Below are positions 1 through 6,005 of a stretch of 11,675 nucleotides of DNA, one piece after another (position 1 is the first letter of the stretch; every line of letters starts with the position of its first letter). The DNA comes from Christensenella sp. UBA941 (GTDB lineage Bacteria > Bacillota > Clostridia > Christensenellales > UBA941). The DNA lies in the NCBI GenBank assembly GCA_002293365.1, contig DBDD01000098.1, forward strand, positions 1-11,675, written 5' to 3'. Made by a program: the position numbers and the translations under genes. The notes beneath the pieces are model-generated. The model was given only the letters and a program-made list of their open reading frames with translations, searched no databases and had not been told where the DNA came from.

Positions 1-741
1 CGCTGGCCGCGGGGTTAGTGTTGGCTGCTGCGTTGGGCGCTGCGTTGGCCTGGGCGTTGGGTGCGCGGTCTGTTCCTCGCCGCCGCCGCCGTCAGTGTCA
101 TCGTCAGCGCCGCCGCCATATATAATGGGCTCTTGCGCCGCGGGGGGCGTAAGCTCCGGCCCGGCTTCCTGTTCGATATACTTCTTGACTTCGATGGTAA
201 CGGACATGCTATCCGCCAGACGCTCGTTCAGGTTCTGCCGCAAAGCTATGCCGGTATTCGTAAACCATGCCTCGTCCGGCGCATCGATGCTGACCGATAC
301 CTTGCCGCCGTCCGACAGGAAGCCTAGCGCGATCGCCCTATCGACAAGGTCGTCTGTGGCCTGTCCAAGGGGCTTGTTTCTAAATACGTAGCCGTCTATA
401 AGCGTGCCTCCGTCCTCGTTCAGCCCCTCAAGAGCGACTACGGCGTCCTGTCTATTGACCTCCATGCGTACTTGAGGATTGATGCTCAAATAAATCGAAG
501 CGATCGGAGCCAGATAGTTGCTCCAATACAGCGTAAACGCTAGCACGAGACAAGCCGCCAACGAGCCTATGGCCGCCGCGGCGCGCAGCGGGAACGTCTT
601 CGTTTCCGCATGCGGGAGCGGGATAATATGCTCGATAGATTGGCCGGCTTCATAGTTTTTATTCGCTATTTTGAGGAAGCGTCCCGCCTCGTCAAGCGCC
701 ACGCAGTAGCTCAGGTGCGTCTCCATTATAAGATACGTCAT
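1..741 (-). CDS. rsgI: RsgI-type membrane anti-sigma factor, 3' end cut by window edge
   Basis: Reading the minus strand from the ATG at 741-739 gives 247 open codons to the edge with no stop. The first ~45 residues (starting MTYLIMETHLSYCVALDE) match the cytoplasmic RsgI N-terminal domain that binds SigI. A single membrane segment follows at about residues 52-73. The outer segment contains SIYLSINPQVRMEVN and then VVALEGLNEDGGTLIDG, the conserved RsgI periplasmic-type domain. Its Asn88-Pro89 pair is where RsgI proteins are known to self-cleave. After an acidic Gly/Asp stretch, the last visible part is a Pro-Thr linker (PTPRPTQRPTQQPT) that in this family leads to an outer sensor domain, here missing. 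The ATG overlaps the sigI stop (ATGA), with AAGGAGG at 751-757 nine bases upstream, so translation is coupled to sigI. The inferred role is to hold SigI at the membrane until an outside signal arrives. The family call is firm; the sensed ligand is unknown. Confidence 0.9.
   Translation of the reverse strand, partial: MTYLIMETHLSYCVALDEAGRFLKIANKNYEAGQSIEHIIPLPHAETKTFPLRAAAAIGSLAACLVLAFTLYWSNYLAPIASIYLSINPQVRMEVNRQDAVVALEGLNEDGGTLIDGYVFRNKPLGQATDDLVDRAIALGFLSDGGKVSVSIDAPDEAWFTNTGIALRQNLNERLADSMSVTIEVKKYIEQEAGPELTPPAAQEPIIYGGGADDDTDGGGGEEQTAHPTPRPTQRPTQQPTLTPRPA
13..60 (-). repeat. Four imperfect 12-bp tandem repeats coding the Pro-Thr linker
   Basis: Read on the minus strand from position 60 to 13, four 12-base units each begin CCAAC (CCAACGCCCAGG, CCAACGCAGCGC, CCAACGCAGCAG, CCAACACTAACC). 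Each codes a Pro-Thr-X-X unit. They form the extended linker between the membrane-proximal part of RsgI and its unseen outer domain. Such repeats can change copy number by slippage, but the visible copies already differ from each other. Confidence 0.7.
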
Positions 742-1475
742 ACCGCCGCGCCTCCTTCCGTGCGGGGGGGTGTAAAAACCTGCTTCAAGTGCCCCCGGAT
801 GATTTCGTAGCCGTTGGAATAGATGATCATGAGCGCTATCAAGTACTTCCTATGGCGCTCAAGCGTCTTGCGCTCCACGCCGGAGCCTGCCGAGAGCCCC
901 GCTATAGGCAGCCTTTTCAGGCGTTTCAGTTCGTCTATGAATTCCGGGTTGCTTTTTGCAACGCAAAGCGCCTTATGGCAAGCGGCCAGCGTGCGCTCCT
1001 GCTTTGGACAGTTGTCGGCGATATCCGTTAGCGTTACGCCGAATTCCATGAGCTGCTTCGTCAGCTCCGCAATTTCCCGCCGCGTAGCGTCCCGCGCGCC
1101 CGCACGCTCGTAGGCGTCGGTTTTGTCCGCAAGCATATCGCCCAGCGCGCCGCGATCCCCTTGTACCGGCTCGTCCAGCGACGAAACGTTTGCGTGCCGC
1201 TTTTCCTTGCGGTAATAGTCGATAAGCTTGCGGCGAAGGACTACGGCGGCATAGCTCAAAAACGCGCCTCGCAGCTTCGAATAGCTCTCTATAGCCTCGT
1301 GAAAGGCGATCATAGCTACGCTCATCTCGTCGTCCCGATCCGTTACGATTCGTCCCACGGCCTTTGACGCCTCCGACCGGATAAACGGCAGATAGGCGCG
1401 GATCAGCTCGTCGGCCAATATGCTGTCGCCTTTTGCGGAATAGACCCGCTCCGCGGTTAAGGCGTCCCCTTTCAT
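738..1475 (-). CDS. sigI: RNA polymerase sigma factor SigI
   Basis: This 245-residue protein is a sigma-70-family factor of the SigI group. Sigma region 2 lies at about residues 20-95, including DDEMSVAMIAFHEAIESY and LRRKLIDYYRKEKRH, the core-binding and -10-recognition segment. The C-terminal SigI-specific domain at about 130-230 ends with a helix-turn-helix-like stretch (GLSAGSGVERKTLERHRKYL) followed by a helix ending YEIIRGHL. The length is typical of SigI. The start is supported by AGGAG at 1483-1487, seven bases upstream. The stop overlaps the rsgI start by 4 bp, the usual sigI-rsgI operon. SigI factors direct genes for heat or cell-wall functions in Bacillus and polysaccharide-degrading genes in clostridia; which regulon applies here cannot be seen. 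An upstream sigma-A-like promoter suggests basal expression; autoregulation by SigI is common in the family but was not clearly visible. Confidence 0.93.
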   Translation of the reverse strand: MKGDALTAERVYSAKGDSILADELIRAYLPFIRSEASKAVGRIVTDRDDEMSVAMIAFHEAIESYSKLRGAFLSYAAVVLRRKLIDYYRKEKRHANVSSLDEPVQGDRGALGDMLADKTDAYERAGARDATRREIAELTKQLMEFGVTLTDIADNCPKQERTLAACHKALCVAKSNPEFIDELKRLKRLPIAGLSAGSGVERKTLERHRKYLIALMIIYSNGYEIIRGHLKQVFTPPRTEGGAAV

Positions 1476-1544
1476 AGCCTCACTCCTATTCAGCTATAGA
1501 TTACGCAGCCGGAAACATTTTTTCGGGGTATCACTCGCGAACAT

Positions 1545-1573
1545 ATTTTACCATTTGCGATATGTTTCGCCAA
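1545..1573 (-). promoter_or_regulatory. Sigma-A-like promoter for sigI-rsgI
   Basis: On the minus strand there is a -35 TTGGCG (1573-1568), a 17-bp spacer and a -10 TAAAAT (1550-1545), preceded by TGG as an extended -10 element. The -10 matches the consensus at 5 of 6 bases and the -35 at 4 of 6. Transcription would begin near 1538 and give a leader of about 60 bases before the sigI start. Confidence 0.6.
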
Positions 1574-1592
1574 GCGCTATATTATAGCGCTT
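1572..1592. repeat. Perfect 9-bp inverted repeat beside the sigI promoter
   Basis: AAGCGCTAT, a 3-base centre (ATT), then ATAGCGCTT form a perfect inverted repeat. It overlaps the outer two bases of the predicted sigI -35 box. It lies about 60 bp upstream of the -35 box of the divergent promoter. No T-tract follows on either strand, so it does not look like an intrinsic terminator. A protein-binding operator is the simplest reading, but the binding factor is unknown. Confidence 0.55.
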
Positions 1593-1652
1593 CAGGCAAT
1601 TTGGAGATAGCGTTATTCAGCGTTAAAATTCTCTAAAAACGCGAATTCTGTA

Positions 1653-1681
1653 TTTACAAATCTCCATTCCATAGATATACT
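1653..1681 (+). promoter_or_regulatory. Sigma-A-like promoter for the lectin-fold protein gene
   Basis: TTTACA (1653-1658), a 17-bp spacer and TATACT (1676-1681) each match the vegetative consensus at 5 of 6 bases. The predicted transcription start is near 1688, leaving a leader of roughly 28 bases. This leader includes the strong ribosome-binding site GGAGG (1704-1708), seven bases before the ATG at 1716. The promoter faces away from sigI. Confidence 0.65.
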
Positions 1682-1715
1682 GAGATAAATCATTGAATTT
1701 ATTGGAGGTATTATT

Positions 1716-3512
1716 ATGAGACAATCACTGCCCTTTAGCCTGGACGCTACGCCCGAAGCTGATGCGCTCCCAAAGAAGCTGAATTTTTCGCTTACGCAAG
1801 GCGACTTCAACGCTTCCCAATTTTTGATCCATGTGTTTTCAAACGGCGAAGAGATCGACTATGCCGAGGTTGACGAAATCGAGGCCGTTTTCATTAAGCC
1901 CGACGGAGAGCGCGTCGTCGGAACCGCACGGGTCAGCTCGGAAGGGATCGTCTACGATGTTGGTTCGACGGAGCTAGAGGCTCCCGGCATGGTGGTCGGA
2001 ACTATTCAGCTATCCGTGCCTATGGCTTCGCGCCTGACGACGCAACGCTTCGGGTTTGTCGTTCTCGGCGATCCTACCCTTCCAGCAGCGAAAAAGAGCG
2101 AGAGCAAAATTCCGAAAATCGACGGAGTGCTGTATGATCTTCGGGCGAGGGGCGAAGCGCTTAGCGCGCTGATCGAAAAATTGGACAAAATCGTTGCGGC
2201 CGGGATTAAGCAAGGCAAATCGGCGTATGAAATTGCCAAGATCTGCGGCTTTACAGGTACGGAAGAAGAGTGGCTTGAGACGCTTAAAAACGGTCCGGTT
2301 GGCCCGCAAGGCGAGCGGGGCCCGCAAGGCGAACAGGGAGAGCGTGGGGCACAAGGCGAAACAGGGCCAAAAGGCGACGCGGGCGAACAAGGGCCGCAAG
2401 GCGAACAGGGGCCGAAGGGCGACGCCGGAGAACAAGGGCCGCAAGGCGACGCGGGCAAACAGGGGCCGCAAGGCGAAAGAGGGCCGCAAGGCGAGCAAGG
2501 CTTGCAAGGCGAAACCGGCCCGCAAGGCGAACCCGGCCCTAAAGGCCTCGCCGTGCACGATATTGCCGCTATTGGCGGCGCTTCCCTACGCATAGATGCC
2601 CACAGCGGCTTCGAAGTCACATCGACCGAACTAACCGCCGCCGACCTGGATATTGGATCGGCTTTCGAGATGGGCAAGGATTACTATGTCTACCTTTGCG
2701 AGCCGGACACGTTCAAGATATCGCTCGATGCAAACACGCCAATTGGCTTCGATCCAAGCAACTGCCATAAAATCGGCGGCTTTCACTTCGGCAAGAACCG
2801 GCGCGTAAACGCCGCCATGCAGCCCGTGAACGCTTCAGGGCAAGCGCGCGGGAGCGGCTGGGAAAGCAACGTCTACGACGGCATCGTGCCGCGCAGCGTC
2901 TGGACGCTTACGCACAGGCCAAAGTGCGCACCGGAGGGGATGGTGTATCTTGCAAGCGGCACATGGTTCAGCATATATCTCATGAGCAGTGACGGAAACG
3001 GCGGTTTATGTTCCAAGTATAACCAACTGCCGGCAACTGGAACGGAGGGGCTGAACTGGTACGACTTTGTTGAACAGCTTGCGGCCGTAGGCATGCGCCT
3101 TCCGAACTACGCGGAGTTTTGCGCGGCGGCGATGGGAAGCCCGCAAGGGCAAGACAACAATATAATGGCTTGGACAGATAGAACGAATAGCGGCCGCACA
3201 ACGACGGGAAATGTTGCAAACGCCGTTTCTTCCATAGGCATTCGCGACGCAGTAGGCAATGCTTGGAAATGGACTTCCGATTTTTTTACAGAACCGCTTA
3301 ATGGCGCTTTAACATGGTTTGATGTCATGCCAAATCAAAGCCGCGGGCAACTGTATATGTATTCGCCCAACAGTCTTCGCCCTATAGCGGCTGGCGGCAA
3401 CCACCGCGAGCACGTACGCGCCGGTTCGGCTTGTGTAAACAGTAACCGGTTGCCATGGGATACGTCTATTCAAGCTGACGTCGGCGCGTTCGGCGTATGC
3501 GAGAGTTTGTAG
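1716..3512 (+). CDS. Tail-fibre-like collagen-repeat protein with C-type-lectin fold, candidate DGR target
   Basis: This 598-residue protein has three parts. Residues 1-120 resemble the BppU-type N-terminal domain of phage baseplate proteins (KLNFSLTQGD, VDEIEAVFIKPDGERV). Residues 163-192, including GKSAYEIAKICGFTGTEEEW, are the linker often found before collagen repeats. Residues 193-276 are 28 uninterrupted Gly-X-Y triplets, implying a trimer. Residues 277-598 contain HKIGGFHFG, HRPKCAPEGMVY, RLPNYAEFCAAAMGS and GIRDAVGNAWKWTSDF, as in Mtd-like and formylglycine-enzyme-like lectin folds. The end (AGG...RAGSACVN...ADVGAFGVCESL) matches the layout of DGR variable regions. No signal peptide or membrane segment is visible, so the export route is unclear. 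The inferred role is binding a variable ligand. No other phage genes are nearby; it could be a prophage remnant or a domesticated surface or secreted binder. It has its own promoter and an ideal ribosome-binding site. Confidence 0.85.
   Translation: MRQSLPFSLDATPEADALPKKLNFSLTQGDFNASQFLIHVFSNGEEIDYAEVDEIEAVFIKPDGERVVGTARVSSEGIVYDVGSTELEAPGMVVGTIQLSVPMASRLTTQRFGFVVLGDPTLPAAKKSESKIPKIDGVLYDLRARGEALSALIEKLDKIVAAGIKQGKSAYEIAKICGFTGTEEEWLETLKNGPVGPQGERGPQGEQGERGAQGETGPKGDAGEQGPQGEQGPKGDAGEQGPQGDAGKQGPQGERGPQGEQGLQGETGPQGEPGPKGLAVHDIAAIGGASLRIDAHSGFEVTSTELTAADLDIGSAFEMGKDYYVYLCEPDTFKISLDANTPIGFDPSNCHKIGGFHFGKNRRVNAAMQPVNASGQARGSGWESNVYDGIVPRSVWTLTHRPKCAPEGMVYLASGTWFSIYLMSSDGNGGLCSKYNQLPATGTEGLNWYDFVEQLAAVGMRLPNYAEFCAAAMGSPQGQDNNIMAWTDRTNSGRTTTGNVANAVSSIGIRDAVGNAWKWTSDFFTEPLNGALTWFDVMPNQSRGQLYMYSPNSLRPIAAGGNHREHVRAGSACVNSNRLPWDTSIQADVGAFGVCESL
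2292..2543 (+). repeat. Collagen-like Gly-X-Y coding repeat, 28 triplets
   Basis: The 9-base units are built mainly from GGGCCGCAA, GGCGAACAG and GGCGACGCG variants. They code GPQ, GEQ, GDA, GPK and GER triplets without interruption. Longer near-identical blocks occur, for example two copies of GDAGEQGPQG. There is a high charge content and little proline in the Y position, as is usual in bacterial collagens, which do not need hydroxyproline. The stretch gives long open frames on the opposite strand that are not genes. Confidence 0.95.
3378..3509 (+). other. Candidate DGR variable region (VR) at the 3' end of the lectin-fold gene
   Basis: The last 44 codons align by eye with the variable segment of Mtd-type proteins: a conserved AGG near the start, RAGS in the middle and an invariant DVGAFGVCESL end (Mtd ends with a similar IGARGVCDHL). 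The intervening residues (NHREH, RLPWDTSIQ) are where this family differs between copies. Many of these codons (CAC, CGC, GAT, GAC, TCT, ATT) can be derived from AAC, AAT or ACT by changing only adenines, the DGR mutation rule. This is suggestive, not proof. The matching template repeat and reverse transcriptase are not in the window. Confidence 0.5.
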
Positions 3513-3533
3513 GAGGCGCCCGGGCAAAATGCT

Positions 3534-3561
3534 TGGACATGCGGGGGATATATGATATACT
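3534..3561 (+). promoter_or_regulatory. Extended -10 promoter for the polysaccharide export/rhamnose operon
   Basis: TGGACA (3534-3539, 5 of 6 to the -35 consensus), a 16-bp spacer and TATACT (3556-3561) directly preceded by TGA, an extended -10 element. Transcription would begin near 3568, giving a leader of about 27 bases with GGAG (3584-3587) before the GTG start. It sits just after the stop of the lectin-fold gene. No terminator hairpin was found between them, so read-through from upstream may also reach the operon. Confidence 0.6.
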
Positions 3562-3594
3562 AGGGCGTATTTAACGGAGATTTGGAGATACAGT

Positions 3595-4377
3595 GTGAAA
3601 CTGCGCATACATCTTTTAACGTTTTTCCGCTATAGGGAGCTTCTGGCGGAGCTCGTTAAGCGCGATATAAAGGTACGCTATCGCCGGAGTGTTTTGGGCA
3701 TGATTTGGAGCGTGCTCAACCCGCTTTTGACGATGCTCGTTATGAGCTTCGTTTTTTCCAACATATTCCGCAATAACCTTCCAAACTTTCCCGTCTATTT
3801 ACTGACGGGGCAGCTGGTTTTCAGCTTTTTTTCCGAGGGAACCAACCGATGCATGTCGAGCATCATCGAAAACCGGTCGCTGCTGCTAAAAGTCTATATC
3901 CCAAAATACATTTTTCCAATGTCGCGCGTAAGCGCCTCGCTGGTAAATATGCTGTTCTCGCTTATAGCGCTTGTAATCGTCATGATCTTTACGGGGACGC
4001 CGCTGTCGTGGACGATGCTGTTGGTGCCGTTACTGTTTGTTTATCTATTTACGTTTGTGCTAGGCATGGGGCTTTTGCTTTCATGCCTGGCCGTATTTTT
4101 CCGGGATGTGCTCCATCTATACGGCGTTGTGCTCACGGCCTGGATGTACGTTACGCCGATCTTTTACCCTGTTGAGATTTTACCCGAAATCGGACAAGTC
4201 CTTGTACGCTTCAACCCCATGTTCCACTATGTGCGCTTCATGCGCCACTGTATCTGGGCGCAGGAATGGCCAGTTTTCAATATGCACGCGTTTTGTATCG
4301 GATTTTCGCTTATAGCGCTGAGCGCGGGGCTCTATGCGTTCTTCAAGAATCAGCACAAGTTCGCGCTTAATTTATAG
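3595..4377 (+). CDS. Polysaccharide ABC exporter permease (Wzm/TagG type)
   Basis: This 260-residue ABC-2-type integral membrane protein forms the channel that moves a lipid-linked polysaccharide across the membrane. The N-terminal RELLAELVKRDIKVRYRRS followed by GMIWSVLNPLL is the hallmark cytoplasmic and first-helix segment of this family, and VYIPKYIFPMSR is a second conserved stretch. About six hydrophobic segments can be seen, near residues 36-55, 64-81, 115-134, 141-165, 173-192 and 231-250. The length is normal. The start is GTG at 3595, with GGAG at 3584-3587 seven bases upstream; no better in-frame start is near. The ATPase gene follows after 9 bp. Teichoic-acid, O-antigen-like and rhamnan exporters share this architecture; the rhamnose genes downstream favour a rhamnose-containing glycan. 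Confidence 0.92.
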   Translation: MKLRIHLLTFFRYRELLAELVKRDIKVRYRRSVLGMIWSVLNPLLTMLVMSFVFSNIFRNNLPNFPVYLLTGQLVFSFFSEGTNRCMSSIIENRSLLLKVYIPKYIFPMSRVSASLVNMLFSLIALVIVMIFTGTPLSWTMLLVPLLFVYLFTFVLGMGLLLSCLAVFFRDVLHLYGVVLTAWMYVTPIFYPVEILPEIGQVLVRFNPMFHYVRFMRHCIWAQEWPVFNMHAFCIGFSLIALSAGLYAFFKNQHKFALNL

Positions 4378-4386
4378 GTAACGAGT

Positions 4387-5136
4387 ATGCAGAAAGCAGT
4401 AATTGTTTCAAACGTCTCAATGCGGTTCCGCATGAATCGCGAAAGGGTCGACAGCCTGAAGGAATACGCTATCAGGCGCTTGAAGAAGCAGCTCACGTAC
4501 GACGAATTCTGGGCGCTTCGCGATGTAAGCGTGACGGTTGAAAAGGGCGAGAATCTTGGCATTATCGGCCTTAACGGCAGCGGCAAGAGCACGCTCTTGA
4601 AGATAATCGCCGGCGTTTTCCGGCCTACAAGCGGCAAAGTCGAGGTTCATGGCGATATGGCGCCGCTAATCGAGCTGGGCGCGGGCTTCGACTCCAATCT
4701 TACCGCGCGGGAGAACGTCTTCCTAAACGGCGCGGTTTTAGGATGCAGCCGTGCGTTTATGAGTACGCGCTTCGACGAAATAATCGATTTTGCGGAGCTC
4801 GGGGAGTTTGTCGACGTGCCGGTTCAAAACTTTAGCTCGGGCATGGTCGCGCGGCTCGGTTTCTCGATTGCGACGCTGGTGCGCCCCGAGATACTGATCG
4901 TGGACGAGATCCTCTCCGTCGGCGATTTTAAATTTCGGCAAAAGTGCCAAAAGCGCATGCGCGAGATGATGTCCGAAGGCACGACGGTGCTATATGTCGG
5001 CCATTCTGCGAACATCGTCAAAGATATCTGCGATAAAGCGCTTTGGCTCGAAAAGGGCGAGGCGCGCATGTATGGCGATGCGGAAGAGGTTTGCTCCGCA
5101 TACGAAGCGACAGGTAACGTGGAGGCGGAGCAATGA
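4387..5136 (+). CDS. Polysaccharide ABC exporter ATPase (Wzt/TagH type, short form)
   Basis: This 249-residue nucleotide-binding subunit powers the permease encoded just upstream. Walker A is GLNGSGKST at residues 61-69. The signature is FSSGMVARL near 149-157, the variant typical of polysaccharide exporters. Walker B is EILIVDE at 168-174, followed by the SVGD D-loop, and the switch histidine is H206 (VGHS). The family marker MAPLIELGAGF is at 91-101. The protein ends about 40 residues after the H-loop, so the C-terminal carbohydrate-binding domain of long Wzt proteins is absent. That domain reads a chain-end cap; its absence suggests cap-independent export, as in TagH- or KpsT-like systems. 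The stop overlaps the rfbA start by 4 bp. Confidence 0.93.
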   Translation: MQKAVIVSNVSMRFRMNRERVDSLKEYAIRRLKKQLTYDEFWALRDVSVTVEKGENLGIIGLNGSGKSTLLKIIAGVFRPTSGKVEVHGDMAPLIELGAGFDSNLTARENVFLNGAVLGCSRAFMSTRFDEIIDFAELGEFVDVPVQNFSSGMVARLGFSIATLVRPEILIVDEILSVGDFKFRQKCQKRMREMMSEGTTVLYVGHSANIVKDICDKALWLEKGEARMYGDAEEVCSAYEATGNVEAEQ

Positions 5137-6005
5137 AAGGCATAATACTCGCCGGCGGCGCCGGGACGCGCCTGTACCCGTCCACGCTGGCCGTATCCAA
5201 GCAAATACTTACCATCTACGATAAGCCGATGGTCTACTATCCGCTTTCGACGCTCATGCTTGCCGGAATACGCGAGGTTTTGATCATCTCTACCCCGCGG
5301 GATCTACCCATGTTTCAGGCGCTTTTGGGCGACGGCGCGCAAATCGGCATGCAATTCGCGTATAAAGTACAAACCGAGCCCCGCGGCTTGGCGGACGCGT
5401 TTATACTGGGCGAGGAATTTATATGCGGCGACAATGTCTGCCTCGTTTTGGGCGACAATATCTTCTACGGCTACGGCTTTACGGGCCGTCTGGAGGCCGC
5501 GGCAAAGCGCGAAAGCGGCGCGACGATTTTTGGCTACCACGTCAGCAATCCGAAGGAATTCGGCGTAGTAGAGTTTGACGAATCCGGAAACGTGCTTTCC
5601 ATCGAGGAAAAGCCCGAAAAGCCGAAGTCGAACTACGCCGTGCCCGGGCTGTATTTTTACGATAGCCGCGTCTGCGATATCGCGAAGGGGCTTACTCCGT
5701 CGCCGCGCGGCGAAATCGAAATCACCGGCGTAAACAACGAATATCTCCGGCTGGGCGCGCTGAAAGTGGAGCTGTTCGGGCGGGGCATGGCTTGGCTGGA
5801 TACGGGTACGCACAAGGCCATGCTCGACGCTGCAAATTACGTGGAAGCCGTTCAAACACGCCAAGGGCTCTACATCGCGTGCATTGAAGAAATAGCCTAT
5901 CGCAAGGGCTTTATCGGGCGGGAGGCGCTAATAACGCAGGCGAAGCGCTTAAAAGCGACGGACTATGGGCAATACCTAAAAAGAATCGCCGAGGAGCGTC
6001 TATGA
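5133..6005 (+). CDS. rfbA: Glucose-1-phosphate thymidylyltransferase
   Basis: This 290-residue enzyme joins dTTP and glucose-1-phosphate to make dTDP-glucose, the first step to dTDP-L-rhamnose. The nucleotide-binding signature GGAGTRLYPSTLAVSKQ is at residues 8-24, QTEPRGLADAF at 80-90, the metal-binding region LGDNIFYG at 106-113, IEEKPEKPKS at 157-166, GEIEIT at 193-198 and WLDTGTH at 221-227. All are intact and the length is standard for RmlA. The ATG overlaps the stop of the ATPase gene (ATGA), with GGAGG at 5121-5125, seven bases upstream. RmlA enzymes are usually feedback-inhibited by dTDP-rhamnose; that is family knowledge, not visible here. Confidence 0.96.
   Translation: MKGIILAGGAGTRLYPSTLAVSKQILTIYDKPMVYYPLSTLMLAGIREVLIISTPRDLPMFQALLGDGAQIGMQFAYKVQTEPRGLADAFILGEEFICGDNVCLVLGDNIFYGYGFTGRLEAAAKRESGATIFGYHVSNPKEFGVVEFDESGNVLSIEEKPEKPKSNYAVPGLYFYDSRVCDIAKGLTPSPRGEIEITGVNNEYLRLGALKVELFGRGMAWLDTGTHKAMLDAANYVEAVQTRQGLYIACIEEIAYRKGFIGREALITQAKRLKATDYGQYLKRIAEERL

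Noticed and set aside
61..391. Plus-strand open frames opposite rsgI
   Set aside because: The minus strand carries a continuous RsgI frame with recognisable domains and a good ribosome-binding site; the plus frames lack both.
1476..1715. SigI-dependent promoter for sigI autoregulation
   Set aside because: A C-run (ACCCCGAAAA) is present on the minus strand near 1530-1520, but I could not find a convincing pair of SigI -35 and -10 elements at correct spacing.
2292..2543. Repeat block considered as a CRISPR array or minisatellite
   Set aside because: The units are 9-base multiples in frame with a collagen protein, without unique spacers.
2006..2677. Two long minus-strand open frames opposite the collagen region
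   Set aside because: They are low-complexity mirror frames of the Gly-X-Y repeat (Pro-Cys-Gly or Ala-Leu-Arg rich), with no ribosome-binding site or family resemblance.
1599..3590. Shared 11-base word ATTTGGAGATA at 1599-1609 and 3580-3590
   Set aside because: At the second site it simply includes the ribosome-binding site; two copies of this length are weak evidence for a shared regulatory element.
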